Positions 11,890-23,577 of a stretch of DNA of 64,000 nt are shown piece after piece (the stretch's first letter is position 1; each line of letters starts with the position of its first letter). Origin of the DNA: Pieris napi (Eukaryota > Arthropoda > Insecta > Lepidoptera > Pieridae); NCBI RefSeq assembly GCF_905475465.1, contig NC_062245.1:4402001-4466000 (forward strand), given 5' to 3'. The position numbers and the translations under genes were made by a program. Below the pieces are notes generated by a model, which was given only the letters and a program-made list of their open reading frames with translations, was not told the origin of the DNA and made no database searches.

Positions 11890-12728
11890 CTAGCTGGCCT
11901 GGCGAACATCGTACCGTCTAACAGTCGATTCTTTATTTTTTTTAAATAGTTATTCTGCTATTCGGGACACTACCTAGTTAGATAAAAAAAGAAAGTTGAT
12001 AAGACAACAAACACATTATGTCAAAAATAAAAATTTACCTTCCACTAACACTTGAACTTTATGATATGGTATTAAAGTTCAAATTGACTTTTAAGTATTA
12101 TTACGAATATTTTGTATGGGAATATAGAAAAGTGTTGTTTTTAGACTTTTTCACTCAATTTTTTTAAGTTTTTCTCTCCGTAAGAACCATCCTCGTACTT
12201 CAAGGAATATTATAAAAAAAAAATGTGCGTGTACTAGTGTACACACGTTAGAAGTGAAACTTCTTTATGACCTTATTTTTCGAAAAATTATCTATATGCA
12301 ACTAACTTTACAGAAATTGGTTAAATAAAGTTAAATTAGATAAAGTTTAACAAAAGGCTTTTAATATCACAGACTTGAATACAAATAATACAATTATTTC
12401 ATTTTACCTTATTACCACTAAGATTATTACAGAATTTCATAAATTGTAATATAATTTTTAGTATCATTGTTATAGTTATTATAAATTTTTGTTATTAATG
12501 GTTTAGAATCTCTTCGAATCAACCGTGGTAGGGACGAGAAAAAGACGCGCGTAACGGTCAAATGTGACGCGTAACCGAAACATGTGACGCGTAACCGAAA
12601 AATGTTACACTAAAATTTTTTCCAACCCCGATAAAGAAGTTTCACTTCAATAATTGGCCAAATTGGTCCAGGCGTTGTTGAGTTATGCGCTTACCAAGAC
12701 AATTTGCGATTCATTTTTATATTATAGA
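11890..12728 (-). mobile_element. Helitron family A, inverted copy carrying an insertion (839 bp)
   Basis: Minus strand: TC start at 12728, CTAG end at 11893-11890 with hairpin GGTACGATGTTCGCCAGGCC. The outer parts match the copy at 3883-4309 closely on the opposite strand. The extra length is repeat R at 12224-12649, which interrupts it. Confidence 0.85.
12224..12649 (+). repeat. Repeat family R, copy 2, nested in a Helitron
   Basis: About 426 bp, absent from the matching position of the Helitron at 3883-4309. Ends carry GAAGTGAAACTTCTTT and its reverse complement AAAGAAGTTTCACTTC. The inner part has a short tandem GACGCGTAACCGAAA unit (12565-12600). No coding capacity, so it must be mobilised in trans. 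Confidence 0.65.
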
Positions 12729-13727
12729 TTATTATAACTGGTCTTAAAAAGTAAGTATTGTATAAATCAATATATTCCAGAACGTAGGAATAATAAAATA
12801 ACCATGAAGCCTAGTAAAACTGGTCTTACGTATTAAGCAGAGATCTCTCCCGCTTCTAAGTTACAAACTTGCAAGTTTTAGTACTTAACTACCCCTAGAG
12901 AATTAGTTGGACCTGGATATTATGCGATACCGCGGACAAATGGGTGTAACTGCGATAAATGGGGTAGAGATAAATTATATAAAATAAAGATACCTACTAG
13001 TACTGTATAATAACCTTTATACTCATGAAAATATTTATACCAATTTAATATTTAATACAAATCAAAAATTTATTATTATTAAAAGTGGCTTGGCTCACTG
13101 GCTGGCTGGATCTTACGATAAAATCAGGCCTTTCGATAAAGAAACAAAATTCTATGATGATACATAATATAGTCTAAGATCTGTGATCCCAAAAAACATA
13201 GTAAAGTAATCGCAGGTAAACTTTGATTGGGATCTTGGAATATGCTATAGAAGCAATTGTAGTCCTGCTGATAACCCTGTTATAACCTTTTTGTTTGTAG
13301 TACTATACTTATTGAATGTAAAAAATACTGCTGCTTTAAGTCGAATGAGAGAGATACAAAACATTTTTTGTCTCTCATATTCTTTATACACACTTAATAT
13401 AGAATTTTTCACATAAAATGCGCCGTCCTTCACATAAATGGCTTTGACGAAACGATATTCACAAAGCATCTGGTGCCCATAAATTTGAGATATCAAAGCG
13501 AATCTCAGGAACGTAGAGTACACAAATTCTTCAAAGAACGCTTTTAAGATTGGTATTAAGGAAATGTTTTACCTATAGCTGTTACACCATAAAAACAAGA
13601 TTACTATCATATTTATTCATTTTGACAAAATCGGTTTTAGAGAACGAGCGACAACTCGCAGCGGGCTTACTTTTGTGAGCTCCTTTCGCAATTGAGACGT
13701 ATAATTTTACTATACATTCATTTAGAT
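12729..13727. other. Noncoding; one undecided reading frame
   Basis: A minus-strand frame of about 100 codons ends near 13245. It has no clear start, splice sites or family match, so it is not called as a gene. The rest shows nothing. Confidence 0.3.
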
Positions 13728-13904
13728 CTGCCCTGCGATCCTGTAACTCACTTTTCGTGAGTTCGAAAAGGTGGGAGCTTGTAGTTTATTGTTTATCAGA
13801 ATGCCAAATCATAAAATTACTGCTTCACGACCGATTTGAGAGCGACCGCCGATGCGAAAACCGCTGTGTGAGTTCGAAAAGTGAGTTACAGAATCGCAGG
13901 GCAG
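13728..13904. mobile_element. Foldback MITE, 177 bp
   Basis: 30-bp terminal inverted repeats (CTGCCCTGCGAT then CTGTAACTCACTTTTCG) differ at one base. No coding potential. No convincing target duplication was found, so the superfamily is open. Confidence 0.7.
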
Positions 13905-15059
13905 TTGATGGATGAAGGAGTTATGCTTGAACATATTTTGAATCGAGCCTACGAAACTGTCTGCTTTCGCTGCCCATATACTCCAAGGACGTTGCCCTTT
14001 TCATAAAACTCTCCGAATTGTAAATTGCGGGTTTATTTGAAACTGTTAAAATTGTATAAAGGATAACAATCATTGGTATGCTGAAGATTGATACGAGACT
14101 TAATCAATGTAGAAGAAATGAAAATGCTTTCAACATTTAATTTACTTCTAGGAGCTCAAATATAAATTACACAAAGTAACTCAATTGCTTGGAGATCACG
14201 TCTCTCTATTTTTTATTGCACGTTTTCTGTTTAATTTAGTTTTAGGTACAAATACCTTTAAAGGCCACGCCTTTCTAAATCGATTTAATTATCATAATAA
14301 ACACTCAGTAATAGACTTATCTAGCAATTGTTTTATCTTTTGTGTTTTAGTTTTAGTAATAAATAATTAAGCATTGTGTAAGTATCTAGGTAGAGAATTT
14401 GAATCTGAATATAATACGAAGTTATGGTTTGATTCCCATAAAATACGGCCGTCAAATTAACAATGTCGGCGAAAAACGGCGAAAGAATCAGTTTGAATTA
14501 AACACAAAAAATAAGATTCTCTATTAATGGAGTAATATATTTTGTGACCTATAGATATGGATGATAGTTAGTTTTTAAGACACTAAAAGTAACAAATATA
14601 TAAAATAACCTTTATTAACAATATTTCAACTAATCAAAATAATGTTTGTACATGAAATAAGACGTTATAATATATTTTGTTCCACGAGCGAATTTATGTT
14701 ACAACTGACTGAAGAATGAATTTTCTATCGGAGATATGATCCATTTCCAAAACATTTGTATGGAGTAATTTAACAAGCTCTAACAATGTCATCAGAATTC
14801 TAAGGCTTGGTTGGCCTCGATGATGATGACAATTTGTTAAATAGGGTTGCCATCTAGTAGTTAATTAATAACGGTTTTATTGACAATTTCCAACTTATTT
14901 TCTCTTTTTTATATTCTTTAATTCAACCTTGTGATGTCCACATACTTATCCGAAAAAAAATTCATGCCAACATTATGTATCTAGCCGATGGACAAAATTA
15001 AAAGAGTCTATCAACGTTTCATACTATGTACGTGCTACGAACTTGTCAAAACATATTCT
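13905..15059. other. Noncoding, AT-rich
   Basis: Nothing recognised apart from chance frames. Confidence 0.3.
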
Positions 15060-15063
15060 TTAA

Positions 15064-15661
15064 CCCTGGAAAGATAGTCTGCGTAAAATTTACGCATGCG
15101 TTTTCGAATAATTGCTCTCTCTTTCTAATTAGCGCGAATCCATAGCTGTGCGTTTAGGACATCTCATTCGTCGTTGGGAGCTGCCGCGTGACGTAAGTGT
15201 CAATAAGGTAAGTGCCACCGATTTTGAAAAATAACGACCGCGTGAGTCAAAATTACGCATGATTATCTTTATCGTGACTTTTATGATTTTGGCTTATATG
15301 ACAGTTTTATTGTGTTTCGTAACTTTTAATACTTTATATCATAACTAATATTATAATTTAATTTTTAAAGATATTGAGGCAAATATATATCACAATGGGG
15401 AGTACCAATTTAAACGAAGACGAAATCCTGGCCGCTCTTATGCAAAGTGATGACGGGCTTCCGTGTGAGGACACCGACAGTGAAGTAGCGGACTACGTTT
15501 AAAGTTTTCTTTTTGTTTAAATACAAATAAAAGAGTTGAAAAAATTATCTGCAGTATTAATTATTCTAATATATGTGTAGGTATATATAATAACATTAAA
15601 CCTAGACCTACAACTAATTCAAATTCTTGCGTAAATTTTACGCATGATTATCTTTCTAGGG
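15064..15661 (+). mobile_element. Mini-piggyBac, 598 bp, internally deleted
   Basis: Flanked by TTAA on both sides (15060-15063 and 15662-15665), the target site of piggyBac. Terminal repeats are CCCTGGAAAGATA and, reversed, CCCTAGAAAGATA. Both ends carry the internal inverted repeat TGCGTAAAATTTACGCATG or a close variant, spaced as in canonical piggyBac. The 5' leader follows the canonical element nearly throughout. Only the first codons of the transposase remain, so it can move only with transposase supplied elsewhere. Confidence 0.93.
15395..15502 (+). pseudogene. piggyBac transposase N-terminal remnant, 35 codons
   Basis: The ATG lies in the position of the transposase start. The 35 residues open MGSTNLNEDEILAALMQSDD and continue with the acidic GEDSDSE-like stretch typical of the piggyBac N-terminus, then stop at TAA (15500-15502). 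The RNase H-like DDD catalytic core is absent: the sequence passes straight to the 3' end. A deletion has fused the N-terminus to the tail. A short peptide could be made but would have no transposase activity. Confidence 0.85.
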
Positions 15662-15805
15662 TTAAAGGTATCAGTACCGACCTTAAATGTAAGCTTTGCA
15701 CGTTAATAATTTATCGCTGCTGAAACCAGTCTGCAGGGATTCCACGCATGCACCTAAAGACATGCGTGCCTATGCGCAGTATTTTGGTGGAGGTTACATT
15801 TTTGT

Positions 15806-16182
15806 TTTTGAACAACGGGCAGGAGCCATGCATGCGGGAGCCACGGCATGATACCCATGGACACTCTTAATGCCAATGGGCTCGCGTGTGCGTTGCAGGC
15901 CGGCACGCACCTGAATAGGTTCACTGTTTTCTTGAAGGACCCCTTAGTCGAATTGGTTCGGAAGTACTTCAGTGGGCAGCTGTTTCCACATAGTGCTGGT
16001 GCGCGGCAGAACCTGCCTTAAAAAGGTCAGTTGTGGCGGACGTCGACGTGATACGGGTGGAATTTCGTATTTCGCCTCGACGTCCGATGATGAATCTCAT
16101 TTGCATTCATTCGAACAACTCCTCTGAATACTCCGTGGTAAATCCGGTAGAAGATGCAGACGTGATATCCTCGCTACATTCG
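15806..16182 (-). repeat. LINE tail, family C1, minus strand
   Basis: The reverse complement of the C1 tail seen at 50129-50440: CGTCCGATGATGAA near 16095, CATAGTGCTGGTGCGCGGC near 16000 and GATACCCATGGACACTC near 15855. It includes the end of the reverse-transcriptase coding region, with several stops. Confidence 0.7.
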
Positions 16183-16290
16183 AGTTAAATATGTAATAAC
16201 AACGTTTGCGATTCAGTAGATACCTACATAGAGACCGTAGCTACTGTATTGTCTTTTTGCGCTCGATACGTTGCTAGCACGTTCAGAGTA

Positions 16291-16459
16291 TAAAGGCCGA
16301 TTTACATTATCTTAGTGTTTAGGAGAGTATTTTAGTACAACTTGAAAGGCAAGTTCTTTAGCGTAGCGTTTACTAAAGCAAGTAGCGTTTACATGTTTCA
16401 ACTAAAGTACTATCCTAAAGCACTCTCCTAAACACTAAGATAATGTAAATCGGCCTTTA
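16291..16459. mobile_element. Foldback MITE, 169 bp
   Basis: The first 38 bases (TAAAGGCCGATTTACATTAT...) recur perfectly in inverse at the right end, and the arms stay alike further in. TA flanks the AAGGCC/GGCCTT ends on both sides, which fits a TA-duplicating (Tc1/mariner-type) origin but may be part of the repeat itself. No gene inside. Confidence 0.8.
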
Positions 16460-17723
16460 AGCGATGGAGGAAGCAAACACATTATGACTTTGATTTTATT
16501 TTTTCGTCTGTAGCGTGTATATATATTCGTTAAAAATATTATCCTATATGGAACAACCCTAAACTTTTACGACGGCCTAATGAGTCTTAATAATACGTTT
16601 TATTTCTTTCTTGGTACAATAAGTTTTGTCGTTTAATAAAACGGTTTCATAACTAAGTTACTTTCATAATTCATAAAGTTATACATTACCCGACGTCAAT
16701 AAGTCCAATATAGATTATCAAATTCAGAACTTGATCTTGAAAATGTTATATAAGACTCAGTTATCGTAAATTTACTTTAAAATAATGATTAAATGATGCT
16801 AACTGATTGAGAGTAGTTTAGGAGTTTAGGAATCAGATGTTGCGGACTGCAGTTTGCAGGCCTCCAATTAATGGTATGAGACTATAACCCACCACGCTAG
16901 GACAAGTCACAAGTTGGTTGATGGCATGTCATCGATATTAATTTCGAAACATGTCGGTTTCCTTACAACATTTCTTTCACCATGCGAAAAAGATATAAGA
17001 ACAATTGCATAAAAGAGGTTTAAGTAAAAATCACGTGATATTCGTAGATAAAGATATATATATATTGATATATATTGATTTTCAGAGATTTTGTATTAAA
17101 AAACTACAATATCTCAAAATTATTTCACCATTTAAATACAGCATTGCCTTGACTAACATAGGCATTATTTTAAACAAATATTCAACGTGCGAAACAAGTA
17201 CAGGCTGTATTAGATGGTATAATTTCGTTATACTCGACTGTTTGTGTTCTACGTGTGAATATGAACGCGTTCTAAAGTTAGGAAAACTTTAATTACCTCG
17301 TTGTGTCTCATAATTAGTAACTCCGCTAAGCAGAATTGAATATAATACCTACTTCCACCGGACATTTTAAACGTAACCCTAGTTAAGTAAATTCTCTTTT
17401 GGAAATAACAAGCGAGATAAGGGTTAGTTATATTTTGTTATAGTTTATCACATGAACGCAATCAATGAGATACCTTTACTTGAAAAAAGTTAATTAGAAT
17501 AAAGATATTGAGAGAACAACATCGAACTTGCATACGTTTGGCAGTTACAGGTAAGGGCGCAGATCAGCGCATACTCGGCTTAGTAAGTACCATCTGTAGT
17601 ACTGTAAGTCAAGAGAAATGAAGTTATTAATTATGAAATGTATTTTTTTGGACGTCATCAGTTTTTTGGAGTTTCCTTTATTGTTGTTTCTTGCGTTCAT
17701 AAGTTCGGTTATATGAGGTAAAG
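16460..17723. other. Noncoding, AT-rich
   Basis: Only short unsupported frames; no repeat recognised. Confidence 0.3.
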
Positions 17724-18189
17724 CTAGTTTTTTGTAATTGTTGTAATTTTTGGTATGTTGTTTACATATTTTATAGTGAGATCTTTTTCACCCTTTTCGA
17801 TCCTTAGGGCAAGTTCGTCTCGCAGACCTTTTAGCTGATCTCTTTGGTACGGGGTCATATCTGAATAAACTCTAACGGGTTTACCAATTTTACTCTTGTT
17901 TTTTAAAATATCGGTAGCGGCGCGTTTATTCTCGAAGACGACTTTTATCGGACGTGGCTGTGAGGGGATAACGACTGCCGGTTTACCTAAGCGAAACACA
18001 TGCACTATCTTGGGGTCAGGGATTGGTATTGGATTGAAGGCGTCAGCTATCTTAGCTTTGTCGTAATCCTTTCTTTCCTCTGAAGAACATGATTTTAATT
18101 CCGGTAAAAACCTAAACCTAACATGTATTTTGCTATTCGGATACTTCGGACAAGCACAAAAACTGGCGTGGCCGCTGAGTAGGCGGAAA
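17724..18189 (-). pseudogene. Retroelement ORF1-like fragment
   Basis: An open minus-strand frame of about 154 codons with no proper start. It contains QPRPIKVVFENKRAATDILK, a GKPVRVYSDMTPYQRDQLK segment and a KGEKDLTIKYVNNIPKI end. This PRPIKV...LKNKSK...TPYQR..L..LR.EL..R...GE..L.IKYV layout resembles the nucleic-acid-binding ORF1 proteins of insect LINEs. No reverse transcriptase lies next to it. Upstream the frame closes at about 18195. Likely a dead retroelement piece; a host gene exon is less likely because no splice sites fit. Confidence 0.45.
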
Positions 18190-19104
18190 ATAATAAACGG
18201 CTCAAATCAAAGTTATCAATTAAAGTTGGAGGAAATACTTTTTTTTAATTTAAGATTTATTTAATTAATCATTCCCTTACTTAATTAGTTTTATTCATAA
18301 TAAGACCTATTAATTAATTAGTCTCCTACTTTGATTTTGATCCTTTGGAGGAGAGACTCTTGGGCCGTGGAGTTCAAGTCCACGGGTGCTAATTAAAGAT
18401 ATAAGTTGGTGCCTGGTAGATAGTACTGGTGTCCCAGAGCTGGTGCTTTCGTCGCTTAATGAATAAGTATCGCAATAAAGCAAGAAATGCTTTTTTATTG
18501 CGATAAAATTAAAGGTACACTGCCACATTTTTTAAATTTGTTTTAATATTCCATCTATCCATTATTAATTATTATTATTGCTATGTAGGTTGCGAATATT
18601 GTAAATACTCCCTAATTATATGTGAGGGTATTAAAGTCGATGTAGAGTAGTTTCAAACTATGATAATGGTTCTCTCAAATTGCGGTAAAGTTTATAGTTA
18701 GTTTAAGCTTATCTTACGTTCCTTTGGTTCAAGGACTATTACACACATTCTTATTTGCGTAATTCTTATTTTCAAGCAAGAGTATTCACTTTGTAGAGTA
18801 GAGGAACATTCTGTAGAGTTTTAAGTGATTGTTTTAGAGTTATTTACTTCATACTTTTTTGCATGAGAATAATAAAAATATGTATATTGAAACAGAAAAA
18901 CCCCTTTTTTATTTAATTGTCTATAATACATAATTACACAATTTAAAATATATAATTCTCGTAGTAAAAATAGTTGTGTTAAACATTTATATTATTTATT
19001 ATACATTCTAAACTTAAAATATAATAACTAAAATATATTATTAAACGGAGTCAATTCAGGAAAGGTAAAATATATTTAATATTTCTTTTTATTTTTTTGG
19101 TTTA
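18190..19104. other. Noncoding, AT-rich
   Basis: No gene or repeat recognised. Confidence 0.3.
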
Positions 19105-19401
19105 TCGTAATATAATATATAAATTACGTGTCACGTTGTTTGTCCGCTATGGACTCCTAAACTACCGAACCGATATCAATCAAATTTGCACACCGTGTGC
19201 AGTTTGATCTAACTTAAAAGATATGATAGCTTAGATTTGATACAATTCTAACAGATGGCGCTGTGTTAAAAGTACCAACGTTTCACATAAGCTATCTACC
19301 TTTCACATTAGTTCTCCTACCGTTTCCCTTGAATAGTTTACTACTATGTAATATAATATATCAAAAACCTTAGCCACAGCAACGCTTGGCCGGTCTGCTA
19401 G
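19105..19401 (+). mobile_element. Short Helitron, family C, copy 1
   Basis: Shares AAATTACGTGTCACGTTGTT, GTCCGCTATGGACTCCTAAA and the end GCAACG(C/A)TTGGCCGGTCTGCTAG with the copy at 51129-51505. Ends in CTAG before a host T. It lacks two internal segments present in the other copy. The exact 5' TC is uncertain. Confidence 0.7.
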
Positions 19402-20235
19402 TTTATTTATATATTTAAGTTAAATACCTAATATATTTCTGGACTTTTTGAACAGAATTTAACCAAGTTAACATATTCACCGGACCAAATCAGGGAAAAC
19501 AACTTTGAAAAAGTTTGCAACCAGTAGACCTGTGTCAAGTTAAAAAGCCCGAAAACAATCTGAAAATACCCGTGCAAAATACAATTGTTAAGCACCGCAG
19601 ACCAATTTGCCCAGGAATTTCCATCCCTTTTGTCCCTACTCTATTTACATAATGCGTGTCACGTTTCATCAAAATTGTATATTTATTTTTTGTGTTATTT
19701 CGCGACTAACTGTATCGCATATTGTACTTTCTTATTTTTATAAATGTAGTATATATAGCAATGCGTCTAACATCGTTACCATACCTTATACTGTAAAAAC
19801 GTTTGAAAAATCTTTTACCAGATGAAATACATTAAGAACAATTTTTTTAAGAACGTAATTTTGTTGTGAAACTTTTCAACTAAGCATTAGTAATTTCCTT
19901 ACAAATTGAATATTTAAATTATTGAAGTCTAGATCAAACACAGGAATACAGGAATAAAACAAAATACTAATTAATACACTAGCAATAATATGCTTCAATA
20001 TTATCGGGTACATTTCAAAACTTTTTTGTTCTCGACAATACCTACATGGATTGATGAAATGGACGTTTGCAATTGCGTCAACGCGTATTGGTTCTGATGA
20101 TGAAGAAATCAAACACTTCTCATTTTATTCCACTTAAAGCACATTTTCTCCACTTTTTTGTAAATTCGTTTTGGGAAAGCATAATTTGTTTAAAGTGAAC
20201 TGTTTAATTCACTTAAGCTTCAATTTCTTTTAACA
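19402..20235. other. Noncoding, AT-rich
   Basis: No feature recognised. Confidence 0.3.
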
Positions 20236-20390
20236 GTAGTGTTTGCCTAGAGGCTTCAGCATAGGTTTCGAACTACGACTGTGCACAACTTTCTATCTGT
20301 GCCCATTTAACACTCGCTGGTACGGTAAAAACATCGTCGGCTGGCATGCCTAAGACCCAAAGTGTCAACGGCATTTAGGCTTGCATATTA
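20236..20390 (+). repeat. tRNA-derived SINE, family 1, degraded
   Basis: A-box-like TTTGCCTAGAGGCTTCAGC near 20242, then after a small deletion the CATTTAACACTCGCTGGTAC body and AAAACATCGTC, as in the fuller copy at 34187-34458. Confidence 0.6.
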
Positions 20391-21189
20391 GACAAAAATA
20401 AATGATCATAAAAAAGATACAGACAAGTTTTATAGCGCCACTTTCTTAAAACAGTGTCGTTTAACAAAAGTACTTTGACTATGCCGCTAGCAAATGTAAA
20501 CACACAAGTTGGTTCATATTCTGAACAAAGACAATGTTTTGTTAACAAACTGTATTCTTTCAAGTGATTTCGCTGTAAGGTGGACGTAGATACAAACAAA
20601 TCAGAGTTTTATGTTTTAGTCTTTGAATAGATCTAAAGCTTGTCTGGATCTATTTATGTTCTGTCTCTCTGTTCTTTCTTTTATTTGCTAAGCGTAAATT
20701 AACTGTAGAGAGAATTATACGAAGCTAATTAACATTATCGTTTTAATCTTTACTAAGAAACATTTGTATCTTTTAAGCAAAAGGAATTATGAAATTTTGC
20801 TCCAGAATCTTCAGGGTACTGAGGACTTATAATTCAAATTGATAACCTACTGTTTATTTCATTAAATCAGTTAAAAAGGTAATAACTAATAATAATGGTT
20901 TATCATGTCTACCCACATTTTTGTTGCTGTTTTGTTTTTGTTATTTTATATACGTACACCTGTGCGCTCTAATTATTGTTAATCTTAGTTTTACATATTG
21001 TTTCTCAGTAAGTGAATAATGTATGCAATTCTTATGAGAAATAAAGTTATTCTTAAACAAAAAAATAAATATTATCACTACATAAATATATACATTCTAA
21101 TATCATTTACTGATTTTGAGGTCCACCAACATACGTATAATACATACAACATACATAGCAAAGTATCCATATGCATTTTAATATATACA

Positions 21190-21560
21190 GAGGAATCTTA
21201 CTAAGGTCCTGGGAAAGGGTAGAAGTAGCAGGCATTTAATAAGAACCCGCAAGGAAGGTGGAACCCTGGCCGTCCCAAGCAAACCTGGTGACGTACAGTT
21301 GCAGATGAGGCAAAGAGAGCCGGAAAGACGAAGTTCAAGACCGAACATGAACGCCCTCTGCCCCTATGTCTTAGTTGCTCCCCTCACACTTTAAAATCAA
21401 GTTTCCTTTAGTTTTTATAATTTAAGAATCGATGTATTTTTTTCTCTTCGTATTATTTGACTATAAGTGCTTGTCACATTAAATCTTGTATTTTATTTGT
21501 CTTATGTAACAATCAGTGTGCCGTTGGCAAGCTTTTGTAAATGAAATAAAAATAAATAAA
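21190..21560 (+). repeat. Possible LINE 3' end
   Basis: A GC-richer stretch that opens in a translatable but stop-ended frame and finishes in an AT-rich tail with AAATGAAATAAAAATAAATA near 21540-21558. The tail is retroposon-like; the body is not assigned. Confidence 0.3.
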
Positions 21561-21621
21561 TTCCTGGTCTGAAAATAACTTTATTACAAATTCGTTATCG
21601 TGTGATTTTGTCACGATCGTA

Positions 21622-21663
21622 GGGTGAGATCTATAGTCCGCACTTGGACTTTACTCTGACTTA
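21622..21663. repeat. Harbinger left terminal inverted repeat
   Basis: Pairs with 25612-25653; 40 of 42 bases match. Presumed binding and cleavage site for the transposase complex. Confidence 0.93.
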
Positions 21664-22310
21664 ACTATCGAGCTAAGACACAGTCGGTATTTATAGAGCA
21701 AACTGCGAATCCCTCCCTAGTGTTGGCTTAGCTTAATCTCAAGTCCACGAAATCGACGACTTACCAAAAACTTTGACTATAAGCCTAACAAAAATAATGG
21801 CCTAAAATTTGCTCTACCATCATATCTTTTACTGGACTTTTTATTTTTGTCGGTTTTTAATGAACGGTGTTGCCATTTGGTATCAGAGTTCCATAGACTT
21901 TGGGAAAAATAGAATTTGAATTCAAAGAAATTTTAAATGATCTTGATAAATACCTATGAAATGCATGAAATAAAATAATTACACATTATTATGGTATCTA
22001 TTGTTGTTTATTTACATTATTTATATAAGTGTTCAACCCCATTTTTGAGAGATCTTATAAATAACTGGTGTGATATCGTATCTGTCATCTGGCAGCACTG
22101 GCATATGTTGACAACAAAATTCAAACTACATAATATAAGCAAACCAACTTCGTCTCTCGCTAATCGCTTCACATCCGTTGACCGTTATTTTCGATTACCT
22201 GAATCTTCTACCTTTTATTACCTGACGACCTTGCTTGCTCAACGGATTTTGTACCTGCTTAAACGACTGACCACGGCTATTCTCACTCGGACCGGACTCG
22301 CTCACAAAAA

Positions 22311-23529
22311 ATGGATAAAAAAAAACAGAAGCCTTACTCGGAATATGAGAGGCAACTGCTTGTACAGTTGGTTCAGTCAAAGATTGGCATTCTAGAGAAC
22401 AGGAAGACGGACGCCGTTTCCCAAAAAAAGAAACACGAGGCTTGGGAAGAATTAGCAATAGAATTTAATAACTCTAACGTGTCACATACTGTAAGTAATC
22501 CACCAACATACACTATCTATAAATATCAATATGCTGTACGATAATTACAAAGATAGATATATAACTAGAGTATAGTTAGGTACAAGGATAGAATGAGCCA
22601 AAGCCAAAGCAATGCTAATGTAACCTTGGTGGTAAATTTTGGTTTGATAAAATTTTCATGTTTGTCATATGAACTTTTATATTTCAGTACAATTTTTTTT
22701 CGATTTTAGGCTGATTCTAAACAATTAAAAAAGATGTGGCAAAATATGAAGGCAAAAGCTAGGGATGCCAAAACCCTTGAAGCCCAAAGGAAGAGGACAG
22801 GAGGAGGACCAGCACCGCCTGAAATGGGGCCAATGGACACTCAAGTGATTGCAGTCATGCCACAAATAATGCCATCAATAGATGTGCCAATAGACTGTGA
22901 CACATTAACTACAGTAGAAGGTAAGATCATTTCCCAAAGATATAATTCCTCATCATTTTCAACCAACTCACATCCACTGCTAAACATAGGCCTCTCCCAA
23001 AGTATGTGACAACACTCTGTTCTCACCCCTACCAGACTTCTGGACAGGTATATTAGTTGACCTGCATGTTATCTTATTCTAACCAATAAAAGACATACCT
23101 ATATGATAACTTATTTGACTGTTTACTTTTATAGCTGGTACTGGTTATGACAACGACGGTGAAAGCTGGAGACCAAAGAGGGCAAGAGTGTCCAGTATAG
23201 AGGCCACACTTGAATCTGTAATTCAGCCGGGAACAAGCCAGGACTGGACTGATGAAGCTGGGTTAACGGAAACCAGTGTTGAGGTCACCACTAAAAGTGA
23301 ACCCTCTCAGCTATCAGCTACACCATCAGCGATCAGAAAAAATAAAACTTCATTTGAGGATATTAAAAAAAAATTGCTGTGGCAAGAGTTAGACAACAAC
23401 AAAAAAAAATTTGAGATAGAAGTGGAACACATGAAACTAAAAAATCAGTTAGAAATCGAATTTCTTCGACATAAATATAAATTAGAACTAGAAATTTTAC
23501 AGTTTAAAAAAGAATCTGAAAATAAATGA
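22311..23529 (+). CDS. Harbinger Myb/SANT-like DNA-binding protein (3 exons)
   Basis: Proposed exons 22311-22490, 22710-22920 and 23135-23529; donors GTAAGT and GTAAGA, acceptors TTTTAG and TTATAG. Phases fit and give an uninterrupted 261-residue protein. The N-terminal 60 residues (KPYSEYERQLLVQLV...HEAWEELAIEFN) and the start of exon 2 (LKKMWQNMKAKAR) form a trihelical Myb/SANT-like domain with the W...W...W/KxMW spacing. A low-complexity middle follows, then a basic WRPKRARV segment and a strongly charged coiled coil at the C-terminus (KKLLWQELDNNKKKFEIEVE onward). In this superfamily the Myb-like partner binds transposon ends and helps bring the transposase into the nucleus. It converges on the transposase gene. 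ATG at 22311 is the first in frame. Splicing is predicted by eye. Confidence 0.82.
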
Positions 23530-23577
23530 TTAAAATGAAACAATTTTTGTTTTAATTTTCTTTATTACCAAACCAAC

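Noticed and set aside
13245..13523. Minus-strand frame of ~92 codons (about 100 if extended upstream), faintly like the end of an insect chemoreceptor
   Set aside because: No ATG start, no supporting splice sites, lacks the usual conserved C-terminal motif; frames of this size occur by chance here.
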